A stretch of 64,000 nucleotides of DNA, taken from contig NZ_JAJEJR010000001.1 of NCBI RefSeq assembly GCF_021390595.1, positions 1,860,001 through 1,924,000 on the forward strand. Reading direction: 5' to 3'. The position numbers were made by a program, and so were the translations under genes. Below are positions 1 through 7,854 of the stretch, piece by piece. This stretch comes from Paraburkholderia sp. HP33-1 (GTDB lineage: Bacteria > Pseudomonadota > Gammaproteobacteria > Burkholderiales > Burkholderiaceae). Below the pieces are notes generated by a model that did no database searches, was not told where the DNA came from, and saw only the letters and a program-made list of their open reading frames with translations. Position 1 is the first letter of the stretch. Each line of letters begins with the position of its first letter.

Positions 1-791
1 TCCGCGCGCGGCTTGAAGTCGGTGAACGTGTCGTCGTCGAACATGATCTCCTTGACTTCGGGCATGTTGTCGCGAATCCACTTGACTTCCTCGAGCACGT
101 TCTCGACCGAACGCACCCGATAACGATGGCCGCCGACCGTTTGCGGCCACAGGCAGAACGTGCACTTCGAGCGGCAGCCGCGACCGGTGTAGAGCGACAC
201 GTACGGATGTTTCAGGTAGCCGTTGAAGTAGTTCTTGATCGTCAGATCGCGCTTGTAGATCGGCGCGACGAACGGCAGTTCGTCCATGTTCTCGAGGATC
301 GGGCGCGCTTCGTTATGCTCGATCGAGCCGTCGGGTGCGCGATAGCTCAAGCCCAGGATCTGCGCGAACGGCTTGCCCTCGGCGATTTCCTTGCAGGTGA
401 AATCGAATTCCTCGCGACACACGAAGTCGATGGCTTCGGTCGCGATCAGTGAATTATGCGGATCCACCGCGACCTTCGCGCCGACCATGCCGATCAGCAG
501 CGACGGCTTGCGCTTCTTGAGATCCTGGGCAAACAGGGCGTCGGTCGGGAAGGACGGCGTGCTGGTGTGAATTACTACCAGCTCGTATTGCGTGGCGATG
601 TCGAGCGCAGCTTCGACGGACAAACCATCTGCCGTGGCGTCGAGCACGCGGCTATCCGGAACGAGTGAGGCGGGTTGTGCGAGCCACGTCGGATACCAGA
701 ACGAGCGGACTTCACGCTTGGCCTGATAGCGCGAACCCGCACCACCATCGAAGCCGTCGTACGACGGCGCCTGCAAGAACAGGGTTTTCAT
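1..791 (-). CDS. hpnJ: Hopanoid biosynthesis radical SAM protein HpnJ (partial, runs off the window start)
   Basis: The reading frame opens with ATG at 791 and stays open to base 1, giving the first 263 residues. The N-terminus (MKTLFLQAPSYDGFDGGAGS) matches my memory of HpnJ. A cobalamin-binding-like region fills the first half. The radical SAM cluster motif CxxxCxxC follows as C206-C210-C213 (GRGCRSKCTFC). HpnJ belongs to the hopanoid side-chain pathway; the family is linked to conversion of the ribosyl side chain towards the cyclitol ether head group found in Burkholderia hopanoids. The C-terminal part and the rest of the hpn cluster would lie to the left of the window. The frame and motif are read directly; the role is family knowledge. 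Confidence 0.88.
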   Translation of the reverse strand, partial: MKTLFLQAPSYDGFDGGAGSRYQAKREVRSFWYPTWLAQPASLVPDSRVLDATADGLSVEAALDIATQYELVVIHTSTPSFPTDALFAQDLKKRKPSLLIGMVGAKVAVDPHNSLIATEAIDFVCREEFDFTCKEIAEGKPFAQILGLSYRAPDGSIEHNEARPILENMDELPFVAPIYKRDLTIKNYFNGYLKHPYVSLYTGRGCRSKCTFCLWPQTVGGHRYRVRSVENVLEEVKWIRDNMPEVKEIMFDDDTFTDFKPRA

Positions 792-1115
792 GGATGCTCC
801 AGCAAGCCGTAATCGGCGCTTTCGGTTTTCAGTCGGGAATCTATTTGTTCCATTGCCCAAACGCAAGCCGGGAAAGCCTGGGCACGACACGCACGTAGCA
901 ACGGCCGCGGTCCAGAAAGGCCACGGGCAGTGGCGCAAATAGTACGGAGCAAAGCTGAAGGAAACCTGAAGAATAATACTGCGTTCAGACCGCGCGCGGC
1001 AGGCTCTGATGCGCCGATTTGTTGCGATTGACCGGTTGGCGTCGCCGCGTCGCATCGATGTCGTATCAATGTGGTATCGGTGTGATGCGCGCAAACGCGC
1101 AGTCTTACGGGAGGC
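792..1115. other. Intergenic region upstream of hpnJ
   Basis: 324 bases without a convincing gene. It must hold the promoter for hpnJ, reading left, and the 3' end of the leftward transcript from 1526. An open frame at 788-1069 on the minus strand lacks a ribosome binding site and family resemblance. I see no clear promoter or terminator. Confidence 0.5.
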
Positions 1116-1526
1116 TTATCGTGCGATATGCCTCGCCCACTCCAGCCAGCCGAGATTAAGGGCCGCGTTTACCACTACGCCGAGCGCCGATGCGAGCGCG
1201 GCGATCATCGTCCAGAAGGCGGAGCGCCGCGCCGCGCGCGCCGACGTGTCGGCGGCGGTTGCCGCATCGCGCGACGCGCTCGCTGCCGCCTGCGCGATAT
1301 GCGACGACGCCTCCATGCGCGCAAGCGACCTCAGCGCGAAACCACGCTCGTCGTCGTGCGTGGCCGCTGCCGCCTCATGCTCCGCTTCGTCGCGCTGCGC
1401 CTGTTCGAACAGGTAGCGATGGCAGAACGGTGTCAGCGGATCGTCAGGATGGCGCGCGGCGAAATCTTTCGCATAGGCGCCGCCGCCGTTGCGCTCGATC
1501 TCCGCGTAGGCGGCTTCCTTTTCCAT
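1116..1526 (-). CDS. Small hypothetical protein with a C-terminal membrane segment
   Basis: 136 residues. The first half is charged and Ala/His/Glu-rich (about residues 1-65). A predicted helical stretch rich in Ala and Ser follows, then one hydrophobic segment around residues 104-128 that would anchor it in the inner membrane, with a short basic tail. The start at 1526 is supported by GAGG about 7 bases upstream. It lies 36 bases downstream of the cold-shock gene on the same strand, so the two are probably co-transcribed. No family is recognised and its function is unknown. Confidence 0.65.
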   Translation of the reverse strand: MEKEAAYAEIERNGGGAYAKDFAARHPDDPLTPFCHRYLFEQAQRDEAEHEAAAATHDDERGFALRSLARMEASSHIAQAAASASRDAATAADTSARAARRSAFWTMIAALASALGVVVNAALNLGWLEWARHIAR

Positions 1527-1562
1527 TGAAACCTCGCAAGCGGGTGAGCCCCCGCGCCGGCG

Positions 1563-1766
1563 TCACACCGGCTTGATGTCGGCCGCCTGCTTGCCTTTGG
1601 GCCCCTGCTTGATTTCGAAGCTGACTCTCTGATTTTCCTGCAACGACTTGAATCCTTCGGAGCGAATCTCCGAAAAATGGGCGAACAGGTCTTCGCCGCC
1701 GTCATCGGGGGTGATGAAGCCGAAGCCCTTTGCGTCATTGAACCATTTCACTGTTCCGGTTGGCAT
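1563..1766 (-). CDS. CspA-family cold-shock protein
   Basis: 67 residues starting [18 protein letters not shown], the canonical single cold-shock domain. The RNP1-like motif KGFGFI is at about residues 13-18 and RNP2-like DLFAHF at about 26-31; many family members have VFVHF there. These aromatic patches bind single-stranded RNA or DNA and let the protein act as an RNA chaperone. The frame extends upstream to 1874, but the family N-terminus fixes the start at 1766. The gene is divergent from the dehydrogenase at 2064. Burkholderiales carry several csp paralogues, so no specific symbol is assigned. Confidence 0.93.
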   Translation of the reverse strand: MPTGTVKWFNDAKGFGFITPDDGGEDLFAHFSEIRSEGFKSLQENQRVSFEIKQGPKGKQAADIKPV

Positions 1767-2063
1767 GGCGATGTCCTCGTGATGCGCTGTACTAACAACG
1801 ATTGAATGGATGAAGCGCCACGTCGCGCAGATCATTCGTGCGGCGCTGACGCAGCGCCCCGGTTCGAGCCGCAAAGCCAGCCCGGTGCCAAGCCCTTAGC
1901 AAGCCGCGTGCCGCGACCGGGCGCTGCCGGCCACGCCCGGTGCGATTGGGCTTAATCAGATAATATAGTTCCTATCGGCAATTCATTCATGGCCGCGCAG
2001 GTGTGTCGCCTCCGTGCCGCACGACCGCGCGGCCAGTTGTTTTCCCACTCACAGGAACCCAGC

Positions 2064-3509
2064 ATGGCCATCTCGAGCTATACCGATACCCGTCTTCTGA
2101 TCAACGGCGAATGGTGCGACGCCGCCAGCGGCAAGACCCTCGACGTGATCAATCCCGCGACCGGCCAGGCCATCGGCAAGGTCGCGCATGCGGGCATCGC
2201 CGATCTGGACCGCGCGCTCGACGCCGCGCAGCGCGGCTTCGAAGCCTGGCGCAAGGTGCCGGCCAATGAGCGTGCCACCATCATGCGCAAAGCCGCCGCC
2301 CTCGTACGCGAGCGCGCCGCCGACATCGGCCGCCTGATGACACAGGAACAAGGCAAGCCGTTCGCCGAAGCGCGCGTCGAAGTGCTGGCAGCCGCGGACA
2401 TCATCGAATGGTTCGCGGACGAAGGCCGCCGCGTGTACGGCCGGATCGTGCCGTCGCGCAACCTCGCCCAGCAATCGCAGGTGCTCAAGGAGCCGATCGG
2501 CCCGGTCGCGGCGTTCACGCCGTGGAACTTCCCGGTCAATCAGGTCGTGCGCAAGCTGTCGGCGGCACTCGCCTGCGGCTGCTCGTTCCTCGTGAAGGCG
2601 CCGGAAGAAACCCCGGCGTCGCCGGCAGCCCTGCTGCAGGCATTCGTCGAAGCCGGCGTGCCGGCCGGCACGGTCGGCCTCGTATTCGGCGATCCCGCTG
2701 AAATTTCGAGCTACCTGATCCCGCATCCGGTGATCCGCAAGGTCACGTTCACCGGCTCGACGCCGGTCGGCAAGCAGCTCGCCGCGCTGGCCGGCATGCA
2801 CATGAAGCGCGCGACGATGGAGCTCGGCGGTCATGCACCGGTAATCGTCGCGGAAGACGCCGACGTCGCGCTCGCCGTCAAGGCAGCCGGCGCCGCCAAG
2901 TTCCGCAACGCGGGCCAGGTCTGCATCTCGCCGACGCGCTTCCTCGTGCACAACAGCATCCGCGAAGAGTTCGCCGCCGCGCTCGTCAAGCACGCTGAAA
3001 GCCTGAAGCTCGGCGACGGTCTCGCCGAAGGCACGACGCTCGGGCCGCTCGCCAACGCGCGCCGTCTGAGCGCGATGGCAAGAGTCGTGGAAGACGCCCG
3101 CAAGACCGGCGCGAAGGTCGCGACGGGCGGCGAGCGCGTCGGCTCGGAAGGCAACTTCTTTGCGGCGACCGTGCTGACCGACGTGCCGCTCGAAGCAGAC
3201 GTGTTCAACAACGAGCCGTTCGGCCCGGTCGCCGCGATCCGCGGCTTCGACAAGCTCGAAGAAGCGATCACCGAAGCGAACCGTCTGCCGTTCGGCCTCG
3301 CCGGCTACGCGTATACGAAGTCGTTCGCCAACGTGCATCTGCTGTCGCAGCGGATGGAAGTCGGCATGCTGTGGATCAACCAGCCGGCCACGCCGACGCC
3401 GGAAATGCCTTTTGGCGGCGTCAAGGATTCCGGCTACGGCTCGGAAGGCGGCCCTGAGGCGATGGAAGCCTACCTCGTGACCAAGGCGGTCACGATCATG
3501 GCGGTTTAA
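2064..3509 (+). CDS. NAD(P)-dependent alpha-ketoglutaric semialdehyde dehydrogenase (succinate-semialdehyde dehydrogenase-like)
   Basis: 481 residues, a full-length aldehyde dehydrogenase. Asn155 (TPWNFP), the general base Glu253 (MELGGH) and the nucleophile Cys287 (GQVCIS) are all present. From memory the sequence is very close to the Azospirillum brasilense AraE-type enzyme, which oxidises 2,5-dioxopentanoate (alpha-ketoglutaric semialdehyde) to 2-oxoglutarate, the last step of non-phosphorylated pentose and hexarate catabolism. Succinate-semialdehyde dehydrogenase is the alternative label. The neighbouring KdgT permease and IclR regulator support a sugar-acid role. ATG at 2064 is chosen because AGGA lies about 10 bases upstream and the family N-terminus begins there; an in-frame ATG at 1989 would add 25 atypical residues. 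A terminator follows. Confidence 0.88.
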   Translation: MAISSYTDTRLLINGEWCDAASGKTLDVINPATGQAIGKVAHAGIADLDRALDAAQRGFEAWRKVPANERATIMRKAAALVRERAADIGRLMTQEQGKPFAEARVEVLAAADIIEWFADEGRRVYGRIVPSRNLAQQSQVLKEPIGPVAAFTPWNFPVNQVVRKLSAALACGCSFLVKAPEETPASPAALLQAFVEAGVPAGTVGLVFGDPAEISSYLIPHPVIRKVTFTGSTPVGKQLAALAGMHMKRATMELGGHAPVIVAEDADVALAVKAAGAAKFRNAGQVCISPTRFLVHNSIREEFAAALVKHAESLKLGDGLAEGTTLGPLANARRLSAMARVVEDARKTGAKVATGGERVGSEGNFFAATVLTDVPLEADVFNNEPFGPVAAIRGFDKLEEAITEANRLPFGLAGYAYTKSFANVHLLSQRMEVGMLWINQPATPTPEMPFGGVKDSGYGSEGGPEAMEAYLVTKAVTIMAV

Positions 3510-3581
3510 TCACGCGCGTCAGGAACGGCGCGGCGGGTTGGCCGCTCGCATCGTTCCTGGGCACGGGTCAACTGATCTGAC

Positions 3582-3616
3582 AGGTCCACGAGTCTTCCGC
3601 TCGCGGACCTTTTTTA
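3582..3616 (+). terminator. Rho-independent terminator of the semialdehyde dehydrogenase gene
   Basis: The arms AGGTCC and GGACCT enclose an inner CGAG/CTCG stem after one mismatch, with loop TCTTCCG, and a run of T follows directly at 3611-3615. It ends transcription about 70 bases after the stop at 3509 and sits just before the acetyltransferase start at 3622, so that gene probably needs its own promoter or depends on readthrough. Confidence 0.85.
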
Positions 3617-3621
3617 TTGCC

Positions 3622-4242
3622 ATGAACGATATTTCAGCCGAATCGATGCAGCCCACGCTGAGCGGCTCGATCGTCGAACTGCGGCCGCTGCGCGAGGACC
3701 ACGCGCAGGCACTGGTCAACGCCGCCGCCGACGGACAACTGTGGGACATGAAGCTGACCATCGTGCCGGGACCGGCGACGATAGACGCCTATATCGCCAC
3801 CGCGCTCGCCGGCCGCGCGGCCGGCAAGGTGATGCCGTTCGTGATCGTGCGGCGCGACGGAGATGACAAAGATGGCGCCGCTGGCCGGATCGTCGGCAGC
3901 ACGAGGTTCTGGAAGATCGATCGAGCCAATCGCAAGCTCGAAATCGGCCATACCTGGTTGAGCGCCTCGGCGCAGCGCTCGGCCGTGAACACCGAGGCGA
4001 AGTATCTGCTGCTGTGCCATGCATTCGACGTCATGCACTGCGTGCGCGTGCAGTTCACGACCGACGAGCTCAATGACAAATCGCGCGCGGCCATCCTGCG
4101 CATCGGCGCGAAGCAGGAAGGCATCGTGCGGCACGAGCGGATCATGCCGGATGGACGCAAGCGCAACTCGGTGCGTTTTAGCATCATCGACGACGAATGG
4201 CCGGCGGTGAAGGCGATGCTCAAAGCAAAGCTGGCGCGCTGA
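3622..4242 (+). CDS. GNAT-family N-acetyltransferase (RimJ/RimL-like)
   Basis: 206 residues. The order ELRPLREDHAQALVNAA, then a central IVGSTRFWKID strand and the C-terminal alpha/beta region ending in a helix, fits RimJ/RimL-type GNAT enzymes, which move the acetyl group from acetyl-CoA to an amine or a protein N-terminus. The substrate cannot be read. The start at 3622 lies inside the region after the terminator; no good Shine-Dalgarno is visible. The frame is open back to 3538, but those residues cross the terminator. The stop codon sits in the loop of a strong hairpin shared with the convergent kdgT gene. Confidence 0.8.
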   Translation: MNDISAESMQPTLSGSIVELRPLREDHAQALVNAAADGQLWDMKLTIVPGPATIDAYIATALAGRAAGKVMPFVIVRRDGDDKDGAAGRIVGSTRFWKIDRANRKLEIGHTWLSASAQRSAVNTEAKYLLLCHAFDVMHCVRVQFTTDELNDKSRAAILRIGAKQEGIVRHERIMPDGRKRNSVRFSIIDDEWPAVKAMLKAKLAR

Positions 4243-4257
4243 GCGGCGCGCCAGCTT
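4228..4257. terminator. Hairpin between convergent acetyltransferase and kdgT genes
   Basis: A 12-bp perfect inverted repeat (AAGCTGGCGCGC at 4228-4239, its complement at 4246-4257) with a 6-base loop that contains the TGA stop of the acetyltransferase. No T-run follows, so it is terminator-like or a 3' end-stabilising structure rather than a classic intrinsic terminator. Its position between convergent genes suits two-way use. Confidence 0.55.
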
Positions 4258-4273
4258 GCTGCGACTGACTCAC

Positions 4274-5296
4274 TCAAACGGGCGCGTCGCGCTGCTCATT
4301 GAGCAGCGCTGCCTGCGTCGCCGACGCGAATTCTTCGCGCAGCGCATCGCGCGCATGACGCCGGCGCACCCACAGCGCCGTGAGAATCGGCACCAGAATC
4401 GCCGTCACGAGACAAGCGGTGGCGACCATCGCGGTCGCGGCCGGCACCAGCGGCTTGAAGCTCGGGATCATGTCGGCGATGATCGCCGGATTCGCGACCG
4501 CGGCCCCCGCCGTCGACGACGCCGCGAGCCCCGCCGCGCCATTGCCGCCGGCGATCCAGCGATCCGCGAGAATCAGCGGAACGCCGGTCACGACGATCAC
4601 GCCCAGCCCAAGCACGATGCCCGGCAGGCCGCTCGTGACGATCACGTTCAGATCGATCCCGTTGCCGAGCGCAAAGCCGAAAAACGGAATCAGCGGATGC
4701 ACGCAGCGGCCGAACAGCTCGCGCAACTCGCTATCGAAGTTGCCCAACGCAAAGCCGATCAGGAACGGCAGCACCGCGCCGATGAACAGGCGAGGCTCGA
4801 AGAACGCGACGCCCGTCGCGCCGAGAATGATCATGCTGATGAGCGGCCCCGATTCGACCGACATCAGCACGAACGCGCCCGCCTCTTCCTTGGTGCCGTA
4901 CTGCTGCATCACCGCCGCGTAGAGACCGCCGTTGGTCATGTCCATCGACGTCGTGATCGCGAGCAGCGACAGCCCCGCGAAGAGCCCGGTCTTGATGCCA
5001 TCGATCGGAATGAAGCGTGCCGCGATCAGCGTGACGACCCACGCGACCAGCATCTTGGTGGCGAGCAGCGTGCCCGACTTGCGCAGCACGGTGCCGGTCG
5101 CGCGCAGGTTGATCGTCGCGCCCATGCAGAAGAACCACACCGCGAGGATCGGCACGGTGCCGGTAATCAGACCGTTCGTGAACGAGCCGAAATATTTGCC
5201 CGCGCCCGGCGCGAATGTATGGACACAGGCGCCGAGCAATAGCGGCACCAGCATCAGACCGCCAGGAATACGGTCGATGGCCTTCTTGATCTTCAT
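4274..5296 (-). CDS. kdgT: 2-keto-3-deoxygluconate:H+ symporter KdgT
   Basis: 340 residues, the usual length for KdgT. The N-terminus [20 protein letters not shown] and the motif GNGIDLNVI are characteristic of the family, and about ten hydrophobic segments run through the protein. It imports 2-keto-3-deoxygluconate, an intermediate of pectin, hexuronate and aldonate catabolism, across the inner membrane with protons. The start at 5296 follows GGAGGAGG closely; longer forms up to 5545 lack support. It is divergent from the IclR-type regulator at 5628, with two candidate operators in the shared promoter region. The nearby dehydrogenase could act at the end of the same degradation route, which is an inference. 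Confidence 0.92.
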   Translation of the reverse strand: MKIKKAIDRIPGGLMLVPLLLGACVHTFAPGAGKYFGSFTNGLITGTVPILAVWFFCMGATINLRATGTVLRKSGTLLATKMLVAWVVTLIAARFIPIDGIKTGLFAGLSLLAITTSMDMTNGGLYAAVMQQYGTKEEAGAFVLMSVESGPLISMIILGATGVAFFEPRLFIGAVLPFLIGFALGNFDSELRELFGRCVHPLIPFFGFALGNGIDLNVIVTSGLPGIVLGLGVIVVTGVPLILADRWIAGGNGAAGLAASSTAGAAVANPAIIADMIPSFKPLVPAATAMVATACLVTAILVPILTALWVRRRHARDALREEFASATQAALLNEQRDAPV

Positions 5297-5401
5297 GCCT
5301 CCTCCATGGACGGTGACGTCCCGTTGACGGGCGGATGACCCGCGGTGATGTCCCGTTCTGCGCCGGGCTCTCCCTGTCCGGCGCAATATAGCACCATGAA
5401 A

Positions 5402-5414
5402 GGAACGCCGTTCC
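5402..5414. promoter_or_regulatory. Candidate IclR/KdgR-type operator, site 1
   Basis: A 13-base perfect inverted repeat, GGAACG-C-CGTTCC, with A/T-rich flanks (AAA on the left, GTTTTG on the right), 106 bases upstream of the kdgT start. IclR-family regulators typically bind short palindromes of GGAAC/GTTCC type. The divergently encoded IclR protein is the natural ligand. Confidence 0.55.
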
Positions 5415-5499
5415 GTTTTGTTTTCCTGAATCTGGCTATCGTTTACCCGCTTATTCGCGCTATGCGTTGCGCCCCAAGGTCGAACGACACAACATATTC

Positions 5500-5512
5500 G
5501 GACCAGCGTTCC
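5500..5512. promoter_or_regulatory. Candidate IclR/KdgR-type operator, site 2
   Basis: GGACCAGCGTTCC, an imperfect copy of site 1 with the same layout (GGAMC, three bases, GTTCC), 98 bases to its right and about 115 bases before the regulator start. Two like sites in one divergent promoter region suggest joint control or looping. The match is weaker than site 1. Confidence 0.4.
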
Positions 5513-5627
5513 GAAACTGCGGTTCTGCGTTACAGTCTCGGGCACGAGGCAAGGCTACGCGACGCGCGATCAACATCGGCGGGCATCGACTGAATGCGGC
5601 GGCGGCGCGGATTCGCACGGACAGGGA

Positions 5628-6482
5628 ATGACGGACATGGCGGCAACGGGAACACACAGGAACATTGCGCACGATAACGCGCGCAGCGCCGAGCGCGGCG
5701 AATCGGCGTCGTCGATCGGCCGCGTGTTCGCGATTCTCGGCGCGATCGGCGACACCGGACAGATCGGCATCAGCGAACTGTCGCAACGTCTCGGCATGTC
5801 GAAGACGACCGTGCATCGCGTCATTCAAACGCTGAAGGCACTCGGCTACGTGACGCAGGAGGTCGAAACCGAGCGCTACCGGCTGACCATCCGTCTGTTC
5901 GAACTCGGCGCGAAAGCGCTCGAAAGCGCCGACCTCGTGCGCGAAGCCGACATCGACATGCGCCGCATCGGCCACATGACGCGCGAAGCGGTACACCTCG
6001 GCGCGTTCGACGACGACGCGATCATCTACATCCACAAGATCGACGCCGACTACGGGCTGCGCATGCAGTCGCGGATCGGCCGGCGCAATCCGCTGCATAG
6101 CACGGCGATCGGCAAGGTGCTGCTCGCCTGGATGGACCCGGCTGACGCGCGCGACGTGCTCTCGCACATCGAATTCCGCAAGTCGACGCAAAGGACTTTG
6201 ACCTGCGCGGAAGCGGTGTTGAACATCCTGCCGCGCGTGCGCGAGCAGGGTTACGGCGAGGACAACGAGGAGCAGGAAGAAGGCCTGCAATGCATCGCGG
6301 TGCCGGTCTTCGACCGCTTCGGCCGCGTGATCGCCGGTCTGTCGATTTCGTTTCCGACGATGCGCTGCGGCGCCGACACGAAGCAGCATTACGTCGCGCT
6401 GCTCAAGGAGGCGGGTCTCGCGATTTCGACGCGGCTCGGCTATCGCGAAGCGAGCGCACCGGAACCTGCGGCCGCGCGGTAA
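5628..6482 (+). CDS. kdgR: IclR-family transcriptional regulator, KdgR type
   Basis: 284 residues. An N-terminal winged helix-turn-helix (about residues 27-88; ISELSQRLGMSKTTVHRVI is the recognition region) is followed by the IclR effector-binding domain (about 100-270, with the conserved RRNPLHSTAIGKVLLAW stretch). KdgR-type members sense 2-keto-3-deoxygluconate and repress its uptake and use. Divergence from kdgT supports this assignment. The start at 5628 has CAGGGA just upstream, slightly close; an ATG four codons in is an alternative. The last residues are Ala/Pro-rich. No other gene follows on this strand for 400 bases. Confidence 0.85.
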   Translation: MTDMAATGTHRNIAHDNARSAERGESASSIGRVFAILGAIGDTGQIGISELSQRLGMSKTTVHRVIQTLKALGYVTQEVETERYRLTIRLFELGAKALESADLVREADIDMRRIGHMTREAVHLGAFDDDAIIYIHKIDADYGLRMQSRIGRRNPLHSTAIGKVLLAWMDPADARDVLSHIEFRKSTQRTLTCAEAVLNILPRVREQGYGEDNEEQEEGLQCIAVPVFDRFGRVIAGLSISFPTMRCGADTKQHYVALLKEAGLAISTRLGYREASAPEPAAAR

Positions 6483-6899
6483 GTTGCGCACGCGCGCTCC
6501 ATACGTCAACAGACCCTAGTCTGCAACCGAATGTATCCGTGCGGCATCGCCAGGGCAAAATCCGCCCCGCTTCTTTTTTCAGCAATCGATGCGCCGAACC
6601 GATGCTTCACGTCGATGTGCCGCATGCCTTTGCATGCGGTCCTTTTCATAGCGCCTTCAAGGGCTTGCCCGCGCACTTGAGCATCGCCTGGCATTTCGAC
6701 GCGTAGCCCCCCGTGCGTCTCCTCTTCGTTTGATGCGCTCGCATCGCCGTATCGACGCGGGTTCGAATCGACACGTCCTGTTACACACAAACACACCGGT
6801 AACCGCGCCGCTCGGTAGAGTTCGGTTCAAACGAAAGCGGTTCACATGAAACGCTTTGCACGACAGGCACTCGCATCACGGATATCAGGGAGCAACAAC
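6483..6899. other. Intergenic region with a terminator-like hairpin
   Basis: 417 bases with no convincing gene. At 6620-6639 the arms CCGCATGC and GCATGCGG form an 8-bp stem around loop CTTT, followed by TCCTTTTC, which could terminate the regulator transcript about 150 bases past its stop. The right half must carry the promoter for the lipoprotein at 6900. In-frame stretches here on both strands lack ribosome binding sites. Confidence 0.5.
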
Positions 6900-7016
6900 A
6901 TGAAAAAAATCTTCGCACTGGTCATTCTTGCCGTCACGCTCGGCGGCGCGTTGAGCGGCTGCATCGTGGTCCCCGAGGATCATCCGCATCACGACCACTA
7001 CTACGAACGCTATTGA
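6900..7016 (+). CDS. Small lipoprotein with a His-rich tail (38 residues)
   Basis: The frame reads MKKIFALVILAVTLGG, then the lipobox LSGC with the lipidated Cys at residue 21, then a 17-residue mature tail containing HPHHDHYYERY. The ATG at 6900 follows AGGGAG about 9 bases upstream. Signal, lipobox and ribosome site together make a real gene convincing despite its length. After processing it would be a lipid-anchored peptide with four His, two Asp/Glu pairs and three Tyr, which could bind metal (inference). It is 68 bases before a second secreted His-rich protein in the same direction. Confidence 0.75.
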   Translation: MKKIFALVILAVTLGGALSGCIVVPEDHPHHDHYYERY

Positions 7017-7084
7017 ACGGGTCATCACGTGCAATGAGCACACGGCTCTCCATTCCATCAAAGACTTCCACACAGAGAACAATC

Positions 7085-7498
7085 ATGAGTCATTCACGCA
7101 ACCGCTGGATATCGTTGACGCTCGTCGCGGGTCTCGCGATCGGCGCATCATCGGCCGCCTTCGCGCACGTCGATGTCGGCGTGAACATCGGCTTGCCGGG
7201 CATCGCGGTCGCGCCTGCCGTGGTCGAGGCTCCGCCTCCTCCACCCGTCTACGTGGAGCCCGCGCCTGTGTATGCGCCTGCGCCGCCGCCCGCGGTCGTG
7301 ATCGCGCCGGGCTGGTACGGTGAACGCTACTACGATGGTCATCGCTACTGGGAGCGTCGCGAGTGGGAGCGTCATCACGACGAATGGCGCGAGGCGCACG
7401 ACGGGCGCGGCCCGCACGGCGACTGGCACGACCGTGACTGGCACGATCATGGACATGACGATCATGGGCGTGACGATCGCGGGCATGACCGTTGGTAG
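7085..7498 (+). CDS. Secreted Pro- and His-rich protein
   Basis: 137 residues. A signal peptide covers about residues 1-27 (ends ASSAAFA), followed by a Gly/Val section, a Pro-rich stretch (PPPPPVYVEPAPVYAP) and the sequence GWYGERYYDGHRYWERREW. The C-terminal 40 residues are dominated by His, Asp and Arg (repeats of HD, DHG and WHD). Similar YXXG/His-rich periplasmic proteins are common in Burkholderia and are usually unannotated. A metal-binding or envelope role is only an inference from the His/Asp tail. ATG at 7085 is preceded by GAGA. It probably forms a transcription unit with the lipoprotein at 6900. Confidence 0.8.
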   Translation: MSHSRNRWISLTLVAGLAIGASSAAFAHVDVGVNIGLPGIAVAPAVVEAPPPPPVYVEPAPVYAPAPPPAVVIAPGWYGERYYDGHRYWERREWERHHDEWREAHDGRGPHGDWHDRDWHDHGHDDHGRDDRGHDRW

Positions 7499-7570
7499 AC
7501 GACAGGTGGCGTCCATCACGCCACCCTGTCGCGCTGGCATCCGCGCCACCCCTTCGACAGGAGCGACGAC

Positions 7571-7819
7571 GTGCTACGCAACGATCCGAGACGAGTAACG
7601 GCGCAAGTCGACGGCGCGCAGATCTGCGCCGAATACAGCGAGCTGACCGGCCAGCTGTGCCTGCGCCAGGACGGCACGCTACTGCGTGAATGGTTTCCGC
7701 CGCATTCGTGGATGGCGATCGCGTCGGTGGCCGGCGCGCGCCATTGGGGCACGCGGCCAACCGACGACGAATTGCTCGCGCTGCTGCACAACGAAATGGC
7801 GTTGCTGCGCGCGTCGTGA
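7571..7819 (+). CDS. Small hypothetical protein (82 residues)
   Basis: GTG start at 7571, with AGGAG seven bases upstream, a strong initiation signal. The protein is soluble, with an N-terminal beta-like half (QVDGAQICAEYSELTGQLCL) and a C-terminal helix (TDDELLALLHNEMALLRAS). It has no recognised family. It lies 72 bases after the His-rich gene in the same direction and converges with the transporter ending at 7855. Confidence 0.6.
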   Translation: MLRNDPRRVTAQVDGAQICAEYSELTGQLCLRQDGTLLREWFPPHSWMAIASVAGARHWGTRPTDDELLALLHNEMALLRAS

Positions 7820-7854
7820 GCCGTCGCGCGTAATCTCACGCCCGGCGACAGCGT

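Noticed and set aside
788..1069. Minus-strand frame upstream of hpnJ
   Set aside because: It overlaps the hpnJ start by a few bases in another frame, lacks a ribosome site and shows no family features.
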